Assembly: GCA_001931875.2 (NCBI GenBank)
Contig: MSJH02000758.1
Coordinates: forward strand, 6,992 to 20,765
Direction: 5' to 3'
From: Byssochlamys sp. IMV 00236
Lineage: Eukaryota > Ascomycota > Eurotiomycetes > Eurotiales > Thermoascaceae
DNA: 13,774 nt
In this document: piece after piece, positions 1 to 8,955 of the stretch
Layout of the letters: the number at the start of each line of letters is the position of its first letter
How positions within the stretch are numbered: position 1 is the first letter of the stretch
Translations under genes and position numbers: made by a program
Notes under the pieces: generated by a model
What the model saw: the letters and a program-made list of their open reading frames with translations, nothing else
Databases searched by the model: none
Told to the model about the DNA's origin: nothing

Positions 1-46
1 TTTTTGCAAGTAAACAAATAAGCACATGAGAAAAAAACAAAAAAAA

Positions 47-551
47 AACGCTAGCTTTATTAAAGAAAAACAAAAAAGGAAAAACACACTAAAGTTATTA
101 TTTTCGTTTCATTTTTCGTTTATATTCATTCGATCTACAAATGGAGCCAGTTCACAGCGTCTGTGATCCAGGCCAGACAACTGATCAAACCAGTCTAGAA
201 AGAAAAGGTCATCCCGTCTCCCTAAGCCTTACCCCTAAACAACCGCCGCGCGACTCGCGCTTCAGCACGCATTAAACTACCCAAAATAGCTTTTGGTTCG
301 ATACCGCCTAGCGACAGCATAAGCATTTTTTCAAGTAGCCACACTTAGAGGGCACGATCCCCACTGGAATACAAAGCGTGCTTTTTAATCACTAGGAGAT
401 CCATGGCATCTCTTCCGTGGCAAACTCCAGTATCCTGCTTCCCCCTTGAATCACCAACAAGGAAGCGCTAGGTTACAATGTGAGGCAAAATGCGTGGTGC
501 TCCTTCCGGATACCGTGAATTGACTTGCGACCGAACATAGAAGCGAGCGTT
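47..551. ncRNA. Candidate structured non-coding RNA, identity unknown
   Basis: The core, about 140-560, is visibly GC-richer than its AT-rich flanks and has no convincing ORF. It holds many compact hairpins: 152-157/161-166 (6 bp, 3-nt loop), 248-252/256-260 (5 GC-rich bp), 281-286/291-296 (6 bp, 4-nt loop), 396-400/408-412, 437-448/458-466 (9 bp with a 3-nt bulge) and 496-503/508-514. Longer-range complements are 363-368/426-431 and 307-313/466-472. An outer stem of about 11 bp with one mismatch (47-58/540-551) could close it. Strand is unresolved. A minus-strand transcript has no T5 run in the core and would run into oligo-T at 82-86 and 71-76, as expected for Pol III. A plus-strand transcript meets a T6 run near 325-330 but carries a B-box-like GGTTCGATACC at 295-305. 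RNase P, MRP, SRP and telomerase RNA were considered; none is established. Confidence 0.4.
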
Positions 552-560
552 GTTTTGGTT

Positions 561-1023
561 GAGTAGGCGTAATAAGAAAGAAAAAGAGAAAAAAGAAAAA
601 AAAAAAAAGAGTTTATTTATATGCAAGTGAGCTATTTTCTTATTGGCTGTTGAATACGCAAAACAAAAAACAAAAGAAATAGTCTTTGAATGTCTTTTAT
701 ATGTTTGTTAGTGAGCCACGCATAAGCTTATCCTCCCTCTCTCTCTCTTTTTTTTTGTAAACAGTCTTAAGACATGATGTCAGGGATTAGTTGAAAATAG
801 GAATAAAATACCATGTGAACAAGCCAACTCACTTTGATCAAGATAGCGGAGAATGACCGGTGTCTTTGAAATAAATTGACGCGAACACACAAAAAATAAC
901 AACAGGTGCTGAAAGTTCATCAAACTTTTTCATATTACCTCGTGGCACACCACCTCATTACGTCACTTTGAGAAGGGGGAGCAAGCGTTTTTTCTTTTTC
1001 TTCTAGTTATTCTCTCTTACAGC
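561..1023 (+). promoter_or_regulatory. Intergenic region and probable promoter of the Fray-like kinase
   Basis: No gene is seen here. The stretch is AT-rich with A-runs around 580-610 and a CT repeat followed by a T-run at 735-756. A perfect 10-bp palindrome, GTCTTAAGAC, lies at 764-773. A pyrimidine-rich tract at about 988-1019 ends shortly before the ATG at 1024. Similar tracts precede most other start codons in this window, so it probably marks the core promoter or 5' leader. The CAG just before the ATG could be the acceptor of a 5' UTR intron, but this cannot be decided from sequence alone. Confidence 0.45.
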
Positions 1024-3588
1024 ATGGAGCGTGTTGATACAAATACCTCTTCTACTGATGAAAAACCTTCTAAACCGATACTGTTGAGCACTCATAGCTC
1101 TAGGAAATCTATTAGTGGCATGGATTTTCTAAACGGTTTAAAGATCATCACTAGCACATCAACCAACGATATACCACCTTCACCTATACCTTCTTCGGCT
1201 CATACACCGGTAACTGAACATCACATTGCTGATCAGATTGACGATTTTGATATTAAAGAACCCATCGGTAATATAGTCCTTGCAAGAATAAAGATAAGGT
1301 CGTACCTGACACTTTTTTTTTTTTTTTTTTTCGGTAGGCTATGGGTCATCTGCTATTGTCTATAAAGCTATCTATAAACCTTCAAACAAAGCTATCGCTT
1401 TGAAAATGATTGACCTTGACAAGTTTGAACGAAACCAGATCGACGAACTTCGAGTAAGAGAGTAGACCACTGATATAAAATAACGTTTACACATGAGCAT
1501 GTATTTGTAGCGTGAAACAGCTTTGATGGCGTTATGCAAACACCCAAATGTGTTACGAGTGTATGGATCATTTGTTCACGGTTCAAAACTGTATATTGTA
1601 ACACCTTATCTGTCAGGTGGATCATGTTTGGATATCATGAAGACTCGATTTCCAGAAGGGTTAGATGAATTGAGTATTGCCACCATCTTGAAACAGGCAT
1701 TAGAAGCCTTGATTTACTTGCATAAAAATGGTCATATCCATCGAGACGTTAAGGCAGGTAATCTGCTCATGGACGAAGACGGTACCGTCTTGCTGGGTGA
1801 TTTTGGCGTATCGTCATCTCTTATGGAATCAGGTGAGAAGGGTATGCGAAAGACATTTGTAGGTACACCTTGTTGGATGGCCCCTGAAGTGATGGAACAG
1901 GCTGAATATGATTACAAGGCCGACATCTGGAGCTTTGGTATCACGGCTATTGAATTGGCAACAGGACATGCTCCGTTTGCAAAGTACCCTCCTTTAAAGG
2001 TAATGAATAAAGTGCTTCATCACATTGACTGACCCGAAGTATAGGTTCTCATGATGACTCTTTCGAATGACCCTCCCACGTTAGAAAGAGAAACGACGAT
2101 GCACAAATACTCCAAAGCCTTCAAGGACATGATTGATAGCTGTCTTGTGAAGGATCCCAACAAAAGACCTACAGCTGAAAAACTGATTCAACATTCATTT
2201 TTTAAACAAGCCAAAAAGAAGGAATATCTTGTCAAGACCATATTAACAGAGCTACCACCACTGGAGCAAAGGCCACGTAAAAAGATACCACAAAAACAGA
2301 TCACGATTACAAAAATAGATGATGCGTGGGATTTTGGGGATGAAAATCATCACGATGAGGATAACGAGGCAATAGACCAAAATAATGCAGAATCTTCTCA
2401 GTCAAATACCCAAAGTCAGAAGCAAAAGACGAGTACACCAAAGCGACATATATCATTTGGCGACGTTGTTATTCGCACTAATAGCACCAATATTCACCCA
2501 GCTGAATCAAGCAGCACAAACATGTCTTCTACTCCACCAAGAAAGTCTCGCTTTGTGATAGAAGAAACTGTGAGAGATCATACGGATACCTACAGTTCAT
2601 CTGTTCGATCGTCAAGCCCTATGCCTGAAGATAAAGATGCTGACCATCCTTCAGTACGTTGATATCTTGTTTATCCTGAGCAATAACAGAACTTTTTGGT
2701 TTAGGATAGTGAAATTGTTAAGGGACGATTCTATGTGAATCACCCCAAGAGTGCTCCGACCATTGTGACTGAATCGCCCCAATTTGAAGACTCTCAGTCA
2801 CTTCACAAAGTCGCAAGTCAAGATCTTTTGAGTAAGAATATTTTGGTTACTTGTGCTTTGCTCACATCCCATTACCTCTCTAGCTGCTGATCGTAAATCT
2901 AGGTTTGAAATCCAGCATAGTAGTGTACCTGGTTCGCCTATGATTTATCAGCCCGTTCCACTTTCACGAGACAGTTCTTATTCATCAGCAGGTAACTCTA
3001 ACCACTCTAGATCGAACTTAATTACCAGATACCCTACGAGCGAGCCTAAAGATTTATTGACTTCGGAAAACATTGCTCTTTTAACTGAATCCTCAAGAAA
3101 GATTGGTAGATTTGAATTGACCTCAAGCAACGATGCTGTTACAACGCCAAGAGGAAGCGTATCCTCCAATAATACAGTCATGGAGCACGATGTCATGCAT
3201 ATACAATCACAAATTGAAGAGCTACTTCGATACAATGAATCTCAGCGATCTCTTTTACAAGATCTAAGTTTAGCGTTTCAGCATCGAAAAGCAATTAATA
3301 TCGCACCAGAGCCAAGGTAAGAATTTACACATTCTCATGTAAATATGCTTTGCTAACTGTGTGTAAAAAAGCTATAGCAGCAACAGTAGTGTAAAGATGC
3401 CTATTTCTGAAGAACTTTCTTCAACAGTGGTAAGTTGTGGGCTATTCCTGAATATTTGTGTTAAAGGGACTCATTATTGATCATAGGAACACTTGGAGAA
3501 ATTAATACAATGTACATTACGTGAAAATGCACAGCTTTTAAAAGAAAATGAACAATTAAGAAAGGAATTGAAAGAATTGAAAAAGTAA
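1024..3588 (+). CDS. Ste20-family Ser/Thr kinase, Fray/OSR1-SPAK-like
   Basis: Proposed exons are 1024-1267, 1338-1453, 1511-1999, 2045-2653, 2705-2831, 2884-3316, 3372-3429 and 3487-3588, giving 725 aa with every junction in frame. The kinase domain spans about residues 76-340. It has a glycine loop IGYGSSAIV at 81-89, catalytic Lys104 (ALK), HRD Asp199, DFG Asp217 and the activation segment [18 protein letters not shown], which is nearly identical to metazoan OSR1. Thr235 corresponds to the activating Thr there. The later [17 protein letters not shown] also matches OSR1. The tail (about 345-690) is Ser/Asn-rich and contains a WDF motif and four RFx[V/I/L] motifs near 452, 494, 535 and 604. 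It ends in a short leucine coiled coil (693-725). No CCT domain is visible. In animals this family relays WNK signals to ion transporters; the fungal role is inferred to be stress or morphogenesis signalling. Confidence 0.9.
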
Positions 3589-3592
3589 TAAA
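3587..3592 (+). terminator. AATAAA poly(A) signal overlapping the stop codon
   Basis: The hexamer AATAAA begins inside the TAA stop codon (3586-3588) of the Fray-like kinase, so the 3' UTR must be very short. The next gene starts about 140 nt downstream, which fits a compact layout. Confidence 0.45.
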
Positions 3593-3726
3593 CTCAACAA
3601 GTTTCATCCCCTCCTTTTGTTTTGCTATGCTTTATCGGTCACGTGGCCCCTTTGTGTATTTTTAAGCATGATTTTATTCACCTTTTCTCCAGTTTTTCTT
3701 TTTCTCTGCTTTGTTATCCTAAAGAT

Positions 3727-5684
3727 ATGGAAGATAGAAATGAAGAAAGAATAGTACAGTCGCTGCCTATAAGAGATTCACTTCGAAATGACATTTTGCT
3801 TGAGCGATCCTTTAGATCCACAACCAAGGTAACTGATCACTCTTGGTCAGTCATAAATACGTCGCTTGATAATACAGTACCTACGATCACAGAGTACTCA
3901 AAGCAAATGTCAAAATACGACTGGCGTATACATTCCCTCTTGTTATGTCGACATATCATGACTCGAGGACTGGAGGAGGGCATAGGCAGTGACTTGACTA
4001 TCCGTGCTTTTGGCCGATCTTATCGTCTTCATCGGCTTATTCTAGATCAAAATCCGTACTTTAAGCTGCTGCTGGCTGGTGGATTTCGGGAATCTGAAGC
4101 GAACGAGGTGACACTGTATCTTGAAGAACATCCTTTTATTAATACTCAGTCATTTCAATTCGTTCTCGAGTACTTGTATGGAAAGATTGAAGAACCACAA
4201 ATAAGCAAGGACAACGTACGGCAGATACTAGCGACATGCTCTTATTTTCAGTTGATGGAAGTGTGTCATCTTTGTGTAGAGTACATATTAAAAATCTTGA
4301 ATCAACAAAATGTGATCGACTATCTCTTGTTTGCAGATGAACACATGGTCAAAGGCGCTGATCGCATTTTTGATGCTGCCTTTACTTTTCTTTGTCGAGA
4401 AGCTTACAATATGGATCGACACATACTGGCCATATTACCGTTAAACTGGTTAGAAAAAGTGGTTGAGAGTGATGCATTTTGGGTCCCAAGGTGAGTTTTA
4501 ATATATGCAATAATTTAATCGTTCCTTCCCTCATGTGATGTAATGCAGCGAGTACGAGAGATACCAATTCATACAACAGATAATTCAAGCACAATATGAA
4601 TTATCACAAAAGAATCCAGATACTGTTATTGATGATCCATCCCATATCTTGTGTAAATCGATCCACTATATGCACATGACATTTGAGCAGCTTCAGGCTA
4701 TAAGGCATGATATTCATCCATTCACAAAAAATCCGCTCGTGGATGAACATATCCTGAAGGAAGCTCTGTGGTTACAAGTTCAGCTACGGTCAAAGATTGA
4801 GGCTGCTAATGACAAAGATGTTGGGATCAATATTACGACAAGATCCCCAATCATGGATCAAGAAGAGCAAACGATGAACAACTACCCTATACCCGTTGAT
4901 GATACCACGACTTATACCGGTGAGCCTAGTGCAATTGCTACTGCACAAAAATCAACTTCTCTCAAGCAAGAGTATTCCATGTATCCTCCTTTTCGCTTTA
5001 GTGTAGAGTTTGCAGACGTTACCTCTTTAAAGCATGGCATGAGAGTTTATTCAGACTCGATATTTTATGCTGGGTAAAATAATATGATTATTAAAAAAAA
5101 AAAAGAGAGAAAAAAAGTGTATAATAATCCGCTTTGCTAGGTCTAATTGGAACATGTATATTCAAAAGACACGCTCTCAAAGAAAAGGAGTACTTCAACT
5201 CGGTGTTTATTTACATCGTCAGTCTATACCCAGTCAAGAAGAGCCACAGGGACCTTACTCGTTCTCTCGTTACTCTGATAAAAGAAAGGTCGTAAAGACT
5301 TGGTTCAAAATCTATTGTCCCTCAAGAGGACCAAAGCACGCACTCACCCTTTTCCAAAGTAGTCCCGATAACTTTTCTGTGTTGCAAAGTTGGGTAAAGT
5401 TTGAGGAATATACTTTAGAGACACAGTTATTGATTCTATGTTAGGGTTGGAGAAGTACAACATTATGCGCTGAAGAAGACTCATCAAATATTCCAGAGAT
5501 AGATTTGAATGATACCAGCAAAACGTTCGTACCACCTCCACCTCAGTCACCCTCAACTCAACAAAACAGTATATTTGAAATCAAGGCTGCCAAATCTATA
5601 AACACGTCTCATATTCAAAAAACAAGCAATCATGGTCAAAATGGATCAACATTAAGGTTTACTGTAGTGATGGGACATGTATAA
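3727..5684 (+). CDS. BTB/POZ-domain protein, germ-cell-less-like
   Basis: Proposed exons are 3727-4490, 4549-5073, 5141-5393 and 5445-5684, giving 593 aa. The BTB domain is at about residues 85-190: GSDLTIRAFGRSYRLHRLIL, then NPYFKLLLAGGFRES and the conserved FVLEYLYG. A helical BACK-like region follows (about 190-275), including SDAFWVPSEYERYQF across the first splice. A C-terminal module at about 403-520 (FRFSVEF, FYAGSNWNMYIQK, LQLGVYLHRQS, SWGWRS) has a MATH-like pattern. The tail is low complexity with PPPPQSP. This BTB-BACK-C-terminal order resembles germ-cell-less proteins, some of which are Cullin-3 adaptors; that role is inference. An in-frame ATG at 3622 would add 35 hydrophobic residues. 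I prefer 3727 because a pyrimidine tract lies just before it and 3622 is only 33 nt past the previous stop. Confidence 0.8.
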
Positions 5685-5689
5685 ATAAA
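5684..5689 (+). terminator. AATAAA poly(A) signal at the BTB gene stop
   Basis: AATAAA starts at the last base of the TAA stop (5682-5684). Cleavage downstream of it would place the BTB transcript's 3' end inside the coding end of the convergent FHA gene. Confidence 0.4.
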
Positions 5690-6980
5690 TTAAAGGATGC
5701 TGGTACGAACTTGCTTGAATATGTCTATTATTTTAAAATAAACATCAAACTTTGAACCAACTTTTATATATATATATACCTTGATCATGGTTGTTCTTGG
5801 ATCGTTTGTTTGGTCTTTCTTCGTGTTCTGTTTCTTGTAGAAAAGAGGATGACCTTGTCCAGATGGAATAGATGTGTTCCAAAGGCATACTCTTGAATGG
5901 AACGCTTCCAATGGGCGGTGTTGACTGTATCATTTCTGGTTGAGATTGATGGTCAAGAGGAGTACTTGGCATCCAGTCAGGATGATCATCATCCTCATCA
6001 AAAGATTTGGATATGCATGCATGAGGAGTTGGCGGTGCGGATGTAGTTGAGGTATCATTAGGTACAAGTACCCATTTTGCACAATCTGAATTCTTTGATG
6101 ACATATTGATGGATGTCGGCGCTAGACTAAACCGTGGACTGAGTACGAGTAGATGCATGATATTATTCTATTGTATGGTTATTATCATTATACTTTTGAT
6201 TGTTATTGTACATGACTACCTTCTCTATGGGCTTTTTAGTATAAACAGATTCTAGTTCTTTTAGAATTTCTTTTGTCGACAATGACTTGTATTTTTCAAA
6301 TAGCTGAATCACAGCAGACTCCAGTTCTTGGTCCAGTACTACTACTGTATCATCTGCTGCATCTGGTGTTGCGCCTTCCTCTGAGAGTTCATCTGCTGCC
6401 GGTGTGGCCGCGTTGACAGAAGACGATGATTCTTGTGTACTGTGGGTATTCTCGTCCATAGGTTTCAATGCTTGATTTGGCAAAATAAACACAAATCGTG
6501 TATGGTTTATCTCAATCAATGCGCCAGTTTGTAAAACGACCGGTCTATCCTTTGGTTTCTTCATCAATCGATTGACAATCACTCCGTTCCGACTAAAGAC
6601 GATAAGCTCCCATCGTTCACGTCTGTGGCTGTATCGAATCTCACAGTGTTTACGCGATACGGCCTTGGTGGCATTACCAAAATCAATATCTGGGCATGTT
6701 TTTCCGTTGGCGCCTGAACGACCAATGATGACACTTGATCGTGTCAGGTAGCTTGTCCAGTTAGATCCTGCTAGTCTGGGGTAAAGGTGAGTACGATCAA
6801 GTGATACTGTAGGTGTATTGACAGTGATGGGATGAGAAGACTCTGTTAGGAGATGGTAACCTTGAGAAAGTTCTAAATCGTTAAACTATGTAAAATAAAG
6901 AAATATAGATTTGTTAAATGAAAGAGAAAAGAAAAAGAAGAAAGAGACTAATTTACCGATTGAACATTAGAAGTTGGCAT
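5690..6980 (-). CDS. FHA-domain protein, Fhl1/FoxK-type FHA without a forkhead domain
   Basis: Proposed exons in transcript order are 6980-6957, 6885-6220, 6167-5780 and 5724-5690, giving 370 aa. Exon 1 encodes only eight residues. The FHA domain is at about 43-145. It has YPRLAGSNWTSYL, then IIGRS (61-65) with the phosphopeptide-binding Arg64, AVSRKH (83-88) with the conserved Ser and His, WELIVFSRNGVIVN and INHTRFVFILP. This pattern is closest in memory to fungal Fhl1 and animal FoxK. An acidic Ser/Ala/Asp linker and a predicted helical segment (LFEKYKSLSTKEILKEL) follow. The C-terminal half is Ser/Pro-rich and probably disordered. The last intron (5725-5779) is optional: without it the ORF reads to a stop at 5745, also 370 aa. 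The gene begins 76 nt past the PAK-like kinase stop on the same strand. A role binding phospho-Thr partners in the nucleus is inferred. Confidence 0.8.
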
Positions 6981-7056
6981 ATGTGTCAAATAAATATAAA
7001 GACAAAAAAAAAAAAAAGAAAGAAAAAGAAAAAAAAAGGAAAACTTTAATGCTTTG
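6981..7056 (-). promoter_or_regulatory. 76-nt intergenic spacer with pyrimidine tract
   Basis: On the minus strand this spacer is almost entirely T/C-rich (about 7002-7042) and leads into the FHA gene ATG at 6980. It must also hold the 3' end of the upstream PAK-like gene. An ATTAAA-type poly(A) signal is present on the minus strand at 7045-7050, 7 nt past that stop. Confidence 0.45.
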
Positions 7057-8648
7057 TTACAAAGAAAAAGTACTCGATACAATACGCTTCCTGGTCGATT
7101 CTATGAGTGGCTTTAGCGAGTCAAGAGGAGCGGCTTTTGACAAGAAAGGATGTTGTAGTAGGTCATGCGCTGTCGGTCTATTCTCGGCTTTAAACTGAAG
7201 ACACTGGCTTAAAAAGTCACGAAAGGTAGAAGACAACTGGTCAGGATTCTTTAATGCAGGCGGAACATTCTTTGTCTTTAATAGTTCGATGGCTTGTTGA
7301 GGATCTTCTAGATGAGGAGGAGAGCCCTCAATCATCTCGATAGCAGTAATACCTAAAGACCAAATATCAACCGTAGGGCCATATTCTTTATTTTGAACTA
7401 TTTCGGGTGCCATCTATGAAGGAGCCATTATTAATATAAAGAATCAGCTGTCCCCAAAGCACAAACTGCAGTTCTTACCCAGCATAAAGTACCAGCAAGT
7501 GTTGTTCGTTTTGAATATGGCTTTTCCAGATGAGCACAATATCCAAAATCGGCTAACAGAATAAATAAATAAATACATCATAAACAAGAGGAACTTACAA
7601 AGCTTCACTTGGCCATGAAGACCAATTAGTATGTTATCACTCTTGATGTCTCTGTGTATAACACCTTTTGAATGCAAATAAGCTAGTGCTTTTAACACCT
7701 CAAAGCAGATGGCAGCAATTTCTGCCTCTGTTAAATAGTTGTGTGTCACTATATCTGTCAGACTACCACCTTCCATGTATTCCATCACGATCCAAACATT
7801 CTTTCTCCAAAAGAAAGTATCGATATGCTTCACTAGGTTTTCATGGGTTGGTTCTTCTTTACCCATACGCACTTCCTCAATAATTAAGTCCTTTCTGGCT
7901 TGACGTCGAAGTTTGATATGTTTTATTGCCACTGTACGGTCATCATGGACTGATATTGCTTTATAGACATTACCAGATGCTCTTTATAATGAGATATTAG
8001 ATGTAAATATAAATTATTGATCTTTTTGGATTGTACCCTTCACCAATCTTGACCATCCTTTTATATAGTTGATATGGATCCTTTTGTTTACAAATCTTAC
8101 AGAGTATCTCTGATGCTTCAGCAGTTGTCAAATTTTTACGACGTATAGGAGAAGGTGTCAGCGCATTACACTTTTCAAATTCGGCATAAGCTCGCTTTAT
8201 GAATGTGGAGAGCAAATGATCACTATTGAGATTATCTATATAAGCAATGAAGGAGAGGGGGGGAGGTAAGCAATATTTATAATAAACAAGGTTCAACACT
8301 TGCTTTTCCAATCAGCAGCTGTTCCCAAAGATAGTTCACCTGTGGCTGTATCTAAATGAAAATGTGTCTTATGAATAGCATCAAATGGCCAAGAGATGAC
8401 CATATCCTCGTTATTTTGTTTGTTTTTAAAAAGTTCTATATAATCATACATCAGCTCTTTTTTCTTTCTTTAAATAATATTTATTTACTTAGGAGTTTAT
8501 CAAGAAGATGGTTATTATTTTTCTTTATTAATCCAGAGTGATCCATTATATGTTGTTGATTTAAATAGTTTACGTCACGTTCAATATAACTGATATCACT
8601 TGTAGAAGAAGCATTGTTGGATGTCTTTATAGGTTTCAATAGATTCAT
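7057..8648 (-). CDS. PAK-like Ste20 kinase with degenerate CRIB motif
   Basis: Proposed exons in transcript order are 8648-8489, 8435-8300, 8222-8037, 7981-7599, 7552-7479 and 7413-7057, giving 431 aa. A CRIB-like segment at about 67-96 ([21 protein letters not shown]96) keeps the two His, the Pro and the TGE but replaces the usual His-Val-Gly with His-Phe-His. The kinase domain runs from about 152 to the end. It has GEGASGNVY (159-167), Lys181 (AIK), HRD Asp272 ([10 protein letters not shown]), DFG Asp290 and activation segment [17 protein letters not shown], with Thr306 matching the activating Thr of PAK1. The usual GTPYW is GTLCW here. No PH domain is visible and the N-terminus is short. 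The start is chosen after a pyrimidine tract; ATGs at 8699 and 8735 are in frame. It probably acts downstream of Cdc42/Rac in polarity, with weakened GTPase binding (inference). Confidence 0.88.
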
Positions 8649-8702
8649 AAAAGAAGAAAGAAGAAAAAGAAAAGGATAACTGTTGGTTGATATTCTCATT
8701 TT

Positions 8703-8723
8703 AATAATAATAATAATAATAAT
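8703..8723. repeat. (AAT)7 microsatellite
   Basis: Seven perfect AAT units, reading ATT on the minus strand. If translation of the PAK-like kinase began at 8735 it would encode a run of Ile, which is implausible for a cytosolic kinase and supports a later start codon. Confidence 0.85.
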
Positions 8724-8906
8724 AAAAATAACCATGTTTTCATTATACTTTTATTCATGCACTATAACAGCGTAACAAATATAGAAAACATGCAGATACA
8801 CACGTAAAGGGGGGGAATCATTTATATACATGTATGATTAGACAACAACAGCTTGGATAACTACACTGCTTCTTTATCAACCTTTTCTTTTTTTTATAAA
8901 AATGAC

Positions 8907-8912
8907 TTTATT
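8907..8912 (-). terminator. AATAAA poly(A) signal for MCMBP
   Basis: TTTATT on the plus strand reads AATAAA on the minus strand, about 44 nt past the MCMBP stop codon, a plausible distance for a fungal poly(A) signal. Confidence 0.45.
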
Positions 8913-8955
8913 TCTAAACTATATTGCAATACATAAAAATGATATGTATAATCTT

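Larger units (their letters stand above)
8649..8955 (-). promoter_or_regulatory. Spacer between MCMBP stop and PAK-like start
   Basis: No separate gene is seen. On the minus strand it begins with the MCMBP 3' UTR. A pyrimidine-rich stretch at about 8650-8682 lies directly before the chosen PAK-like ATG at 8648. Between them are an AAT microsatellite and short G-runs near 8808-8816. The region is AT-rich with no clear TATA element. Confidence 0.4.

Noticed and set aside
222..242. TTACCCCTAAAC, considered as a telomerase RNA template
   Set aside because: A template needs about 1.5 copies of the telomere unit with matching ends. Here the two ends differ (CTTA against CTAAA), so it cannot be read as a repeat template.
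141..275. A 44-codon ORF starting ATGGAGCC inside the structured island
   Set aside because: It is short, has no recognisable motif, overlaps three strong hairpins, and is within what chance allows.
295..305. GGTTCGATACC resembling a tRNA T-arm or B box
   Set aside because: The flanking bases do not form a 5-bp T stem, and no acceptor or anticodon arms fit around it. It could at most be a Pol III B box of another RNA.
764..773. Perfect palindrome GTCTTAAGAC upstream of the Fray-like kinase
   Set aside because: A single 10-bp palindrome with no second copy in the nearby promoter is not enough to call a binding site.
2978..3235. Minus-strand ORF opposite the Fray-like kinase tail
   Set aside because: It is antisense to a coding exon whose splice frame fits both neighbours, and no known domain is seen.
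3622..3726. 35-residue N-terminal extension of the BTB protein
   Set aside because: It is hydrophobic and Phe-rich, starts 33 nt past the previous stop, and is the translation of a T/C-rich leader.
8649..8735. 29-residue N-terminal extension of the PAK-like kinase that resembles a signal peptide
   Set aside because: It is encoded by an ATT microsatellite and a T/C tract, and a secretory signal makes no sense on a cytosolic kinase. RNA data could overturn this.
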